NCBI GenBank assembly: GCA_032353305.1
Contig: JAUCNG010162203.1
Coordinates: forward strand, 1-13,175
Length of the DNA stretch: 13,175 nt
Reading direction: 5' to 3'
From: Cephalothrix spiralis
Taxonomy: Eukaryota > Nemertea > Palaeonemertea > Archinemertea > Cephalotrichidae
Below, piece after piece: positions 1 through 8,259 of the stretch. The notes beneath the pieces are model-generated. The model was not told the DNA's origin. It was given only the letters and a program-made list of their open reading frames with translations, and did not search any database. Position 1 is the first letter of the stretch; each line of letters begins with the position of its first letter. A program made the position numbers and the translations under genes.

Positions 1-75
1 ATAATCGGCTCAGATACCTCTGTACCAAATTTCAAGCAGCTAGATTAATGCTAACTACCAAAACGAGGCGTGACA

Positions 76-109
76 GACACACATCCACACACACACCCAC
101 ACGGACAAC
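76..109. repeat. AC-rich microsatellite
   Basis: GACACACATCCACACACACA followed by CCCACACGGAC, an interrupted (AC)n tract on the plus strand. The rest of 1-285 is plain AT-rich DNA with no exon I can support. Confidence 0.85.
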
Positions 110-285
110 GCGCGATAGCATAAGCTCACATTTGGTACTTCGTATCAAGTGAGCTAATGAGAATGAGGATCTATGTAATTTATAATTGAGAATGAGATAA
201 GTTTGGAAAAGCTGAATAAGTTTAACTCTTATAGACACTAAGTTTTGAAGCTAAATGCAATATATTGTATAATGGAACGTTGATA

Positions 286-848
286 TCATGCGTTTAAATT
301 GTTCTAAAGGAGGAAAATATATACCATTTCCTGATTCAAAGTCAAATATTTTCATTCATATTAATATCAGCATCATGAAACTTATACCAAAATATTTCTT
401 ATCAAATTCGCCTTCACAATCATTAAATAGTTTTTGAAAAAGTTCAAAATGTTGACTTAGTAAAATATTTGGAATTTAGAGTGTAGAATTAGTATGGCTG
501 AAAGTATTTTTCTAAAACTAATATTTTATTTTATTTAATTCACTTTAATTTTTATTAAAATATGTTTCTTATTATCTAATGATTATGTTAGTATTGATAC
601 TATTACTTCATGTGTCATAACTATTGAAGAATCGATTTTAGCAAAATACTTCTAGTGTATAGAATGTATCCAAATATTTTACTAAGTCAACATTTTGAAT
701 TTTTTCAAAAACAAATTAATGATTGTGAAGGCGAATTTGATGAGAAATATTTTGTTATAAGTTTCATGTTGCTGCTATTGATATTAATGAAAATATTTGA
801 CTTGAATCAGGAAATGGTATATATTTCCCTCCTTTAATTTATGCATTA
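286..848. repeat. Fold-back element, ~230-bp inverted arms
   Basis: Arm 286-517 pairs with 636-848. CTAAAGGAGGAAAATATATA, ATTTCCTGATTCAAAGTCAA, GGCGAATTTG, GTTGACTTAGTAAAATATTT and others recur in inverse order with scattered mismatches and small indels. The loop is about 120 bp. A minor frame (655-837) runs through the right arm and is not a gene. Ends and target duplication are unclear. An old fold-back MITE is the simplest reading. Confidence 0.85.
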
Positions 849-1860
849 CGGCATACGGCACGTAATGAATCTTCTTTTTTAGCTCTCAGATATGTTACTA
901 TAATAAAAATAAATATTCTTAGACTTTTGTCATTGGTGATCCACGGGACAACAATAATCTGTGCGTTGAATTTTGCTATTGATAATAACATATTACACAT
1001 ACTTGTTCATCTAATAATATTATTACAAAAAACAATTATATTTCTAAACCATAAATTGACATTAAAGGGGCAATATATTGTAAATAATAATATTAAAACA
1101 ATTATATTTTAAGTGTTTTTTTCAATTAGTATTATCAAGAATGGATGGATCCATTCTTGGTATTATGAGGGGTTAATAGCTAGAAGGTGTATAAAACAGT
1201 CAAAACTCTATTAGCCCCTGGTGTACTATATTGTCAGAGAACACAAAATCGATTTATTAGATATATTTTCATTATTTGGAATTATATTTCACTCAAAATT
1301 GTGTGGTCCCTCTCCCTATTCTACATAATGAAGTGAACTTGTCTTCCACTCCATATGGAGTCGATTTCAACTTAGGTGGAATGGGGAGAAGAGACGCTAT
1401 ATTTGGAGTGAAAATTCACTCCATAACTCCATAACTTTTAAAGAGTTTCGGGTGAACCAGATGGGGGGGGGGGTGAACGACGGAGTCAATTCCTGCCTAG
1501 CTAATTTAAGTTGAACTGTTCGCGGCTCCTAAATTAATCAGGACAGCCAAAAGGTGGCACGTCAATCATGCCGACATTAAAACGTACCTTTCATGCTACA
1601 TTAATTGAGGTAAGATAACGAAATAATAAACAAAGGCAAAGATTAAAAATAAAAAAAGCTTATTTAGAATTTAGTAAGAATTAAAACAAACAAAATTGCG
1701 AGGTTTAGACTACAAACATTTTGTACAAAGCTATTCTTCGCGTAAAGTAAGACACCCGGTTAAGACAGGGATACAACTTCCTCGCCTGTCCCCGCATAAC
1801 AAAAAAATGCATTAATAAAACTCCCTGGCGGCAGAAAATAATCCCGTCGGAGCGTTTTAT
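849..1860. other. Region without a gene; short palindromes and an 11-base G run
   Basis: I find no defensible exon in this kilobase. It holds a short hairpin CAAGAATGG/CCATTCTTG at 1136-1159 and a perfect 14-bp palindrome ACTCCATATGGAGT at 1348-1361. There is also a near palindrome TGGAGTGAAAATTCACTCCA at 1404-1423 and a run of eleven G at 1463-1473. Two direct copies of AACAATTATATTT occur near 1032 and 1098. It may be a further intron of the receptor gene or intergenic DNA. Confidence 0.5.
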
Positions 1861-2100
1861 CTTTCAATCGATGTCCGAGAAGGGTATCTCCGTTTCCGTT
1901 TGGTTTTCATTTCCCGTGTCCGTTTGGGTTTCATTCCCGTCTTATTTCCGTTTCCCGCTACCGTTTGATTTCCATTTCCCGTCTCCCGTTACCGTTAGGT
2001 CCCCATTTCCCCGAATCCTGTTCCGTGGGCCTATCCCTATCCCATAAGGGCCATTTAGGGCCTATCCCGGATCCCGTTTAACCCCATCTGGGCCCCCATA
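1861..2100. repeat. Degenerate pyrimidine-rich minisatellite, CCGTTTCCCGT type
   Basis: Variants of TCCGTTTGGTTTTCATTTCC and CCGTTACCGTTAGGTCCCC recur with irregular spacing. The plus strand is strongly T/C-rich, and towards 2020-2100 the wording changes to GGGCC/CCCTATCCC pieces. No unit is exact, so this is an old array. It could be transcribed as a long purine tract on the minus strand. Confidence 0.7.
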
Positions 2101-2344
2101 TAATTATGGTTGTATATAACGACGTATTAGAAGCAAAGGCAACACAAAGTGAAACAGACGATGTTAATCGACATTAGAATAAATTACAACCTAGAGATGC
2201 AAAAAAAATTCAAATGTCAAAACAAAACAAATAATTTGTTTATGTTTTTCAACCGACGGAAAAGCTATTAATGCAAAAGTTATAATTATAATTGATTTGT
2301 TTTATAAATTACAAACAAAAACTGAACTTGAAAAACAGTACAAA
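2101..2344. other. AT-rich spacer, no gene seen
   Basis: AT-rich sequence with several A-rich runs between two degenerate minisatellites. A small plus-strand frame starting at the ATG near 2107 (about 23 codons) has no support and I leave it uncalled. Confidence 0.5.
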
Positions 2345-2470
2345 ATATTGATAAGAGTACTGGGGCAGTAGTGGTCGGGCCGAAGTATTATTGGGGCCGA
2401 AATTGTACTGGGGTCGAAATGGTTTGAGCCGAAGTGGTTGGGGTCTAAATGCCCGGCACCCGTAAGAGCA
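2345..2470. repeat. Degenerate ~17-bp minisatellite, TGGGGCCGAAATGGT type
   Basis: Units such as TCGGGCCGAAGTATTAT, TGGGGCCGAAATTGTAC, TGGGGTCGAAATGGTTT and GAGCCGAAGTGGT follow one another with a period of 13 to 17 bp. It is GC-richer than its surroundings. The minus strand stays open here, but the peptide simply echoes the repeat (repeated D-P-N-H-F-like words) and is not a gene. Confidence 0.75.
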
Positions 2471-2610
2471 GGAAAATAAACAAATAAAAAGAAAAACATT
2501 TTTCAGTAGATCCGTAAAAATAAAGGTATTGCGAATAAGATCAACACATTTCAGAGTGAAAAATCATATAGACGTTGAAGAAAATTGACCGCACAACCAA
2601 GTTCACTTAC

Positions 2611-2637
2611 CGACGGAGTACTATTACTATTAATATT
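2611..2637 (-). CDS. Candidate 27-bp microexon of the CI-MPR tail
   Basis: Between a very good acceptor (AATCCTTTTTCAG, ending at 2638) and a consensus donor (GTAAGTGA from 2610) lies AATATTAATAGTAATAGTAC and seven more bases. In phase 0, as exon 3545 requires, it reads N-I-N-S-N-S-T-P-S and stays in phase 0. Nothing in the peptide is specific to the family, and it lacks the acidic residues expected later in the tail. The call rests only on splice signals and phase. Confidence 0.3.
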
Positions 2638-2721
2638 CTGAAAAAGGATTGATGTGAGGCATTAGGCAACTTGTTCCCATGGTCAGTGCGATCCATCACC
2701 CACTGACACTTTAATCATCTT

Positions 2722-3115
2722 CAGGCCTCACAGTCCATTTTAGGATTTTAGGAGATATTTTTTTTAATTTTAGGAGATTTTTCTAGCAACTAATGAGATT
2801 TTATGATAATATGAGTGGATTTTCTATTTACTTTCCTTTACTACAAACAAAATATGTTTGCTTTTCAATAAATCAATGTAATCTTTGCATATAATTAATT
2901 GAGAGACTCTAACCATAATAAGTTTTTAATTGTTGTGCCGCGCCTTTGCACAAATAAATTCAAAATGATAAATCTTAAGCCGAGCGAATGAGGCGAGAAT
3001 ATTTTTGACACTTTTTAAACCATTTTCATCAAATTTTATGAAAAATAATAGGATTTTATGAGATTTTAATAGAAATGGTCATATTTTAGGAATTTTAGGA
3101 GAACTGTGAGGCCTA
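2722..3115. mobile_element. MITE family A, copy 1 (394 bp)
   Basis: It starts CAGGCCTCACAGT and ends ACTGTGAGGCCTA, whose last base differs from the perfect inverse. It is flanked by CATCTT on both sides (2716-2721 and 3116-3121), an exact 6-bp target duplication. It aligns along its whole length with 11935-12330, including CTCTAACCATAATAAGTTTT and GCGCCTTTGCACAAATAAA, with small indels. It has TTTTAGGA repeats near both ends and no coding capacity. Confidence 0.88.
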
Positions 3116-3544
3116 CATCTTTCATTTGAGGCGAAATTATTAAGAACATTTTGATTAAAAATCAGAGGAAGAGATGTATTACAGGATTAATTGTGTAGAC
3201 CTTTGCGAGACGTAACTGACGGGAAGGATTTCGAAAACATATATGAAAGCCCTTTTGAGACTTTGAGGTTTGTTCTATTGGAACTGAATAATTACAGGGG
3301 TATTCCAAAAAGCTACAGGGGGGCGGGGGCGGCTCAGAATATTTTTGCGTAGGCCCCTTTTCAAAATTAATGATCAAATTTCTTCAACGTTATAAAAATT
3401 CAAAAATTTAACATAAGAAACAATACATAACAAGATATAGTAAAACATTATCTAACAGAAAATGTTAAAATCAAGATTTGAATGCAAAAGCGTTGGTAGG
3501 ATGAGAGCTTAAATGAAGAAAAAAAATCAAAAATACATATTTAC

Positions 3545-3620
3545 CCTAGAGTATCTTATAGTTCCTTCTTTTCTTCGTTTACAGTAACAAAATTTGCGCA
3601 TTTTGTATTTAAATATTTCT
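3545..3620 (-). CDS. IGF2R: CI-MPR exon: start of cytoplasmic tail
   Basis: The first base completes Arg with the AG carried from exon 4487. Then follow E-I-F-K-Y-K-M-R-K-F-C-Y-C-K-R-R-K-E-G and T-I-R-Y-S-R. Length is 76 bp = 1 + 25 codons, ending in phase 0. The order K-K-E-R-R-E, a Cys pair next to basic residues, then Y-[KR]-Y/Y-S-[KR] parallels the proximal tail of vertebrate CI-MPR, which carries its internalisation tyrosine motif at this distance. Acceptor CGTTTTTTTACAG is very strong and donor GTAAAT good. The cysteines beside the membrane are candidate palmitoylation sites (inference). The next exon is not identified with confidence. Confidence 0.85.
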
Positions 3621-3660
3621 CTGTAAAAAAACGTTGACAATTTGCATTAAAAACATTTAT

Positions 3661-3740
3661 TGGGTGGCAAGAATTTTCCGATAACAAAATTCCATGACAT
3701 TTCCCTGATACAAAATTTCCAGCCGGGACATTTTAAAACA
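3661..3740 (+). mobile_element. Relic of the CAGGGTGG-ended element
   Basis: GGGTGGCAAGAATTTTCCG, then AACAAAATTCCATGACATTTCC, aligns loosely with the left part of the element at 4829. The outermost CA and the right end are missing, so this is a decayed fragment. It lies 40 bp upstream of the cytoplasmic-tail exon, without touching its acceptor. Confidence 0.5.
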
Positions 3741-3869
3741 ATTGCTGTTTTTGTGGTCTCATCATAATTAAATGGTTATGTTACTCTGGTAATTTTGACG
3801 CGTCCGCACAAAAACACGAAACGCACAAGGAGGTAGGGGATGATCTATGATCAAGTTAATCTAGGCTCA

Positions 3870-3950
3870 GTCCAACATGGTGGAACGTCCGGTTCCGGTC
3901 TAAGATGGTTTCCGGTCCTAGATTGCGTCCAGTTCAGGTACTTCCGGAGA
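3870..3950. repeat. Degenerate ~17-bp repeat, TCCGGT type
   Basis: Successive pieces TCCGGTTCCGGTCTAAGATGG, TTTCCGGTCCTAGATTGCG and TCCAGTTCAGG share a loose 17-bp rhythm, just upstream of the SINE-like insertion. The wording is close to the TGGGGTCGAAATGGTTT repeats at 2345-2470, so both may come from one family. Confidence 0.45.
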
Positions 3951-4003
3951 TGGAAATACTAGTATGGCACCTGATGTTTCTATGGTAATAATGACGCGAG
4001 AAA

Positions 4004-4440
4004 CTCGCCTCGGTGGCGATTTGGTAGAGAGTCCGTCTTTGAATCTCGAGATCACGGGTTCGAGACCCGGACTCGACACTACTGTCCATCGGGAAGAACT
4101 CTGGGCAAGTTCTTTAGCATACACTGCCTTCTGGACGGCTCGGTCAGGTTAAATACGTTGAGTGGGACGCTGTCCCTCCCTTCGGGGCAAACCCCACTGC
4201 TAATCGGTATATAGAAAATAGATAAGAGTGTTGGATAGGTCTACATGCCTAAGGGTCAATGCTCATGTGTCTATTTGAGCTGGCCAGTCATCTGACGCCC
4301 TCACAATAAGTTGAAGTTAGCACGATAGGCACATCGATACCACATGTGTGATCGCCGTTAGACAGTACCTCATAATGTTATAGAACCACCGCGAAGAGGA
4401 GTTTATGGGGATAAATCGCTTATATGCGAAACGCGGGGCA
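4004..4440 (+). mobile_element. tRNA-headed SINE-like insertion
   Basis: The head at about 4004-4078 has an A box (TGGCGATTTGGTAGAG, 4014-4029) and a B box (GGTTCGAGACC, 4057-4067) at tRNA spacing. Its T-arm is intact (CGGG, TTCGAGA, CCCG) but the anticodon stem is not credible, so it is tRNA-derived rather than a tRNA gene. Downstream is a GC-richer body unlike the intron around it (GGGACGCTGTCCCTCCCTTC, then GGGGCAAACCCC). The 3' end is undefined; I place it where composition returns to background near 4440. No poly-A tail or target duplication is obvious. It lies antisense to the receptor gene. Confidence 0.65.
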
Positions 4441-4486
4441 TCCCTATATGATATTGAGCGCAAAATTTAAGTTAAAATATACACAC

Positions 4487-4648
4487 CTTCTCTCTTTTTT
4501 ATGAAATATAATGGCTGATAAACATAAAACAACTAAAACTATAACAAGCACTATGATAGCAAGAACTCTTCCAGAGTTGGTTTTGCTTATAGTAAATATT
4601 GAATGATTTAATCCTGAACTATTATTGTGTGCTAGTCCAGGAATTAAT
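4487..4648 (-). CDS. IGF2R: CI-MPR exon: juxtamembrane stalk and transmembrane helix
   Basis: The exon (1 + 53 codons + 2) reads L-I-P-G-L-A-H-N-N-S-S-G-L-N-H-S, with overlapping N-glycosylation sequons. A 21-residue run of Val, Ile, Leu and Ala then forms the single membrane-spanning helix, followed by H-K-K-E-R plus Arg shared with the next exon. K-K-E-R-R directly after the helix is also the vertebrate CI-MPR sequence, which makes this the strongest single marker of identity and sets a type I topology with the C-terminus in the cytosol. Acceptor TTATCTGTTTTTCAG is strong; donor GTGTGT is weak. Reading through the donor would give a short tail ending at a stop near 4446, a possible intron-retention form. 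Confidence 0.93.
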
Positions 4649-4828
4649 CTGAAAAACAGATAAAAATTGTGAAAAACATACAAAAAATTAAGTCAGAATA
4701 GTGCAGACCCGATACATTTTTTTTGTGATTGTCGAGCATATCTTTTAATATCTCGACAGTATTTTATTCGAATCACAATATTACATATAAAATGACGTTC
4801 CCCTTTCAGGGTGTCTACAAAGCTATCA

Positions 4829-5100
4829 CAGGGTGGCCACAACTTTCTGAAAACAAAATTCTTTAACATTTCCGGAATATTCCACTCGCAACAACTTGAA
4901 AAAGTCTGAAAAACAGTCATTTGCGACATCAATTTCAACAAAAAAAAAATTTACCCGGACGATATTTATTTTTCAAAAATTCCATTACATTTCCAGGTTT
5001 CACTAGTTTTTTCAATTTTCCATGACATTTCCGTGACAATTTGGGCCAATTTCGGAATCCCATGACGTTTCCCGGTTTTCCAGACAATGTGGTCACCCTG
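4829..5100. mobile_element. CAGGGTGG-ended non-autonomous DNA element
   Basis: The left end CAGGGTGGCCACA and right end TGTGGTCACCCTG are inverse with one mismatch in 13. Inside are many variants of TTTTCCATGACATTTCC and its relatives, the style of a widespread family of invertebrate non-autonomous elements. A second CAGGGTGTCTACA end lies just outside at 4808, suggesting insertion into, or duplication of, a related end. An older segment, 5105-5150, has the same flavour. A clean target duplication was not found. It sits in the intron between exons 5739 and 4648. Confidence 0.7.
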
Positions 5101-5248
5101 TATAATCAGATTCATTTCCCTTAACATTTCCAACAATTTTCCATGACTTTGTTTCAGCTATACGTCAGCTGTAACTAATGTCAGGATATATTTTAGACAA
5201 ATTCTTAACACTAAATCGAGAATCTTAACTAGATGCGTATCTAAGAAT

Positions 5249-5721
5249 GCTATACAACAACCGTCAGCTATTTTTGTGTTTCTAATTCTCTTGAAAATGG
5301 GTTGTATAAAAACGTTATTCCACTTTTTCAGTGGACTAAACTCGTTACTGTAGGTCTATATTACAGGCGGCTACCAAACTCAAATTTTTTGCTTTTAGAT
5401 CCGGATCTATCCAGATTTTCGATAAAGTCAGAGCTGAACCTCTACACCTGTTCTAATATACAAGACATACAGGTCGTTAATAGCGCTATGGGGAGTATAG
5501 CTCCATTCGCAAAATTTGCGATTTTCAAAACAAAACATCTGGCCCAACGCTACAGTTTGGTACTACTTTTAGTGGTCAACTCAAAATATAGTGCATTAAA
5601 AATTTATTACCTGAAGGTTTTTTTTAAAATCATAGGCCCTAGATTTTTTAATTTGATTGAATTTGTATTGTGGGAATACGAAACCGAAACTGTAGCTTTG
5701 GGCAGCTGCATGTCTGAATAA
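5249..5721 (+). other. Long open frame of unknown nature, opposite strand of intron
   Basis: From the codon after a TAA near 5246 to a TAA at 5719-5721 the plus strand stays open for about 157 codons, long for sequence this AT-rich. The first ATG in frame is well inside (near 5488), leaving about 77 codons. I recognise no domain. The conceptual product is hydrophobic and aromatic-rich with few cysteines. It lies wholly within the intron between exons 5739 and 4648. It may be a remnant of a transposon coding region, a nested antisense gene, or chance. Confidence 0.2.
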
Positions 5722-5738
5722 TATTGTTAGAAACTTAC

Positions 5739-5815
5739 ACTGATGGTTTTACGCATAATAATGGCGTAGGCCATGCGAATATAAAATCACATGCCGATTT
5801 ATGGCTTAAAAAAGG
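5739..5815 (-). CDS. IGF2R: CI-MPR short exon: closing strand of last MRH repeat
   Basis: Read from its first base (phase 0), the 77-bp exon gives P-F-L-S-H-K-S-A-C-D-F-I-F-A-W-P-T and L-L-C-V-K-P-S. C-x-F-x-F-x-W-x-T-x-x-x-C is the MRH closing strand. Acceptor CTTTCTCTTTTCAG is very strong and donor GTAAGT is consensus. It ends in phase 2 (GT), completed to Val by the first base of exon 4648. The Glu and Tyr of the sugar-binding set are Lys and Phe, so this repeat keeps only two of the four residues. Confidence 0.94.
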
Positions 5816-6373
5816 CTGAAAAGAGAAAGATTTTTTTTTATTAGAATGAAAATACATGAATACTAGATACTACATGTAGTAGAAAATTTTTCAAATTTTC
5901 GGCAAACGTATATGCCAATTTTTTCCATGACCCTCTGTTAAAACTAGCGATTATTGACTTACATCTTAAAAGCTTTAGGAGCTATTCGATAAAGTGCAAG
6001 AAATTGAAATTCAAGAGTAGCAGACTCATGCTGGTTAAAACCGGAATCAGCGCGGTCGGATTAACAATTCCACTTTGGTTAATCACCAAGTATCAGAGTC
6101 AATACGTACGCCTATTATTTCATATTAATATCGTAAATAGGCCTATTAATAATTCGTAGTTCGGGTATTTAACAAAAGGTGAATCCGTTTTCGAGAGCTT
6201 TTAAGGAAGTAGCATCTTTCTAGAGTTTTGATTTGCCGCAAACGAATCAGCCTCCGATTCGTAGACAGACGCGTTACGTGCTAAACACGGCATCACATCT
6301 GTAACCTATTGATTATTTTCCGACCCCAAACACGTGAGCTACAGAAAACGACGTATTTATATAATTAATTTAC
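5816..6373 (-). other. Intron, no further feature seen
   Basis: A 558-bp AT-rich intron. Around 5870-5940 there are scraps resembling the CAGGGTGG-type element (TTTTTTCCATGACCCTCTG) that are too short to call. No open frame with family likeness occurs on either strand. Confidence 0.55.
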
Positions 6374-6480
6374 CTTTTGCTGCATAGAACTGCATTGAAA
6401 ATCAATAATACTTCTATATTTTCTTGTTTTATCATTTTCGCAGTCCGTGTCACTTATAAATACTACCTCCATAAGAGGGC
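6374..6480 (-). CDS. IGF2R: CI-MPR exon: MRH repeat B, central strands
   Basis: After two leading bases the exon reads P-L-M-E-V-V-F-I-S-D-T-D-C-E-N-D and K-Y-R-S-I-I-D-F-Q-C-S-S, the MRH pattern of hydrophobic strand, C, R-x-x-I-x-F-x-C. Acceptor TTATTTACAG and donor GTAAAT. 107 bp = 2 + 35 codons, ending in phase 0. The Arg of the sugar-binding set is retained. The intron before it is at the same place and phase (1) as in repeat A and probably in the partial repeat. Confidence 0.93.
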
Positions 6481-7017
6481 CTGTAAATAATGAAAAAATA
6501 AATTATAAATTATGAGTAGCCCAATGTTGAACAGAGTGTCCCAATATTATGGAAAACAGCTAAGCCAGATGAAGGCATATTGTGATTTAATTATGAATTG
6601 ACCATATCGCTGCTAGTGATCACTAAAGAGATCATGGTCTTGTCTTTCAAATAAAATAAATTTAGTACAAATCTGTCTTAACAACAACTGAGCTAAAGCA
6701 CCACAAAATTAAAATTTCTCCAAATGAACGTTCTTTCTCGAAATGATTCTCGGATTTTTTATGACTTTTTAATTTTTTGAATTTCTTATTCAATTTACTT
6801 ATTTAATTCCACAAAACCGGCGGTAAAAAGAAAAAAATTATTATTTCCATTTTCCGACGTTTTTTTCCTCATTCGACGTCTGGAAATTCCGTTAGCGGTA
6901 AAAAAAATAATTATATTGGTTTCTGAAAATGTCCGTCGCCGGCGTTAACCATGATTCTTCATTCAACAACCACCTAGTGTCCACCCACTAAAGTAATGAT
7001 AAAGAGATTATTCATAC
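6481..7017. other. Intron with a diverged direct repeat (6821-6859 / 6896-6938)
   Basis: The intron between exons 7018 and 6480 contains two similar blocks, CGGTAAAAAG... ending TTTTCCGACG at 6821-6859 and CGGTAAAAAAAATAATTATA... ending GTCCGTCG at 6896-6938. They are bounded by CCGGCGG and CGTCGCCGG, which are partly inverted. Near 6600-6640 there is a small stem (GACCAT ... ATGGTC). No gene is visible. Confidence 0.55.
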
Positions 7018-7214
7018 CTTCAACATAAAAGGTTCTGTGTCCTTTACTTCCTAAACTTCTATAAAATTTTGTATTTTTTAAATCAGTCTGACAAACAGCT
7101 GAGAATTGACAATTCGAGGATTCGGAGACAGATTTATCCAAGGTCAGTTTTCCATTCAGATCAATAAGGTACCGGTAAGTATCAGAGCCATGCTTTTCTT
7201 CATAGAGATACGGT
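7018..7214 (-). CDS. IGF2R: CI-MPR exon: MRH repeat B, N-terminal half
   Basis: The 197-bp exon (1 + 65 codons + 1) reads T-Y-R-Y-L-I-D-L-N-G-K-L, then N-C-Q-F-S-A-V-C-Q-T-D and R-S-L-G-S-K-G-H-R. The A-V-C-Q with S-L-G after it is the MRH signature. Acceptor TTTATTTCTAG and donor GTATGA. It ends with one base (G) that joins GC of the next exon as Gly. In Y-x-I-N-x-C the cysteine is replaced by Asn (I-D-L-N), consistent with loss of its partner in exon 8343. The Gln of the sugar-binding set is present. Confidence 0.92.
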
Positions 7215-7288
7215 CTAGAAATAAAGAAAGAAATAACAAAAAAATTACTATTACTTTAAGTTGTGCTAAAAAGAGTTTTTAATGACTG

Positions 7289-7825
7289 AAGGTACATGTG
7301 CACGGAGTTAGCATGACAATTTTGATTTTGTTATCGCATATAATGATTCTTTCAGTTAAGAGGATCATTTTCGTGTAAAAGTCATCGGTTTTGTTGCATT
7401 TAAATTTAAATAGCTCTCAGACGGATCATCGGATCTTCTTGAAACTTCCAAGATCTCTTCCTTATAAGATTATCTAAAATTTAACCCTATTGTTTGTTCG
7501 ATATGTTTTATATTTTTTTGGATAGAAGAAATTTTATGTTGAAGAAGAAAAAAACATTCAAAAAAACTTTTATGTCAAATTTCTCATAATATAAAAAAGA
7601 TATCGAAAAGCAAGAAGGTTTCATTTAAGATATAATCTTATAGGGAAGAGACCTGCGAAGTTTCAAGAAGATCCGTCTGGAGAGCTATTTACAATTTAAT
7701 TGACAGTAAAATATGTGCTAATTTGTGAATTATATATGACATATAAATTATGGTGTTTAAATTAACTTTTATCGAGCTATAATAGCGAATAAATAATATC
7801 CCTGCTAACTCCGTGCACATACCTT
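7289..7825. mobile_element. Long-TIR element family B, copy 1 (full length, ~537 bp)
   Basis: Left end AAGGTACATGTGCACGGAGT and right end (reverse complement AAGGTATGTGCACGGAGTTA) form ~24-bp terminal inverted repeats with a two-base gap. Inverted similarity resumes inside: AGCTCTCAGACGGATC and GATCTTCTTGAAACTT on the left answer AAGTTTCAAGAAGATC and CTGGAGAGCT on the right, so most of the element folds back on itself. No open frame is present. It lies between exons 8260 and 7214. The target-site duplication is unclear, and the superfamily cannot be assigned. Confidence 0.8.
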
Positions 7826-8259
7826 AACAAGGAGTTTTAAGGCCTTTTAAAAAATTTCAAGGAGTGTTTTTGACGAACTTTGAAGTAAATTCTACGCTCA
7901 GTCTCAAATCTAGAAAAACATTGGCATAATCGAAGTCATGTATCGATTCCGCGGCCGATCATGCCGATGTATTCCGAAAACACTACGACGAAAAACGGAA
8001 TGTTCCAACGATAGATTTCTGTTAAAAAAGTAAAAACCAGGCTGTTTTTTGGACTTTTAAATGTCTAGCAAATTAGAGATTTGTAATAGAAGTAGTGAAT
8101 GGATGTTGATCGCGTTTTTATCTCGTGCTAAGGAGATCAGGGGACAATAAGCTAATAAGCTTATTTCATTCGGTACATAAAGAGGGGAATGAACAATTTG
8201 AAAGAAAATGAGCGGTTTCATACCCCCTCTATAAACCACTGGTTGTACAATTATCTTAC

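Noticed and set aside
32-238. 68-codon minus-strand frame near the left edge
   Set aside because: It crosses an AC microsatellite, lacks acidic tail features, and has no supporting splice context.
655-837. 60-codon plus-strand frame
   Set aside because: It lies inside the right arm of the fold-back element and has no coding signature.
1325-1370. Possible tail exon L-K-S-T-P-Y-G-V-E-D-K-F in phase 0
   Set aside because: The acceptor is acceptable but the donor weak; the frame overlaps a perfect palindrome and shows no family likeness.
3162-3215. Possible terminal tail exon reading L-R-L-A-K-V-Y-T to a stop, after acceptor CTTCCCGTCAG in phase 0
   Set aside because: The acceptor is fair, but the peptide lacks the acidic and dileucine residues expected at a CI-MPR tail end, and no polyadenylation signal is evident.
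4004-4078. Functional tRNA gene
   Set aside because: A and B boxes and T-arm fit, but there is no credible anticodon stem or acceptor pairing.
3918-4152. Open frames on both strands around 3918-4152
   Set aside because: Both run through the tRNA-like head of the SINE-like insertion and read repeat sequence; no domain likeness.
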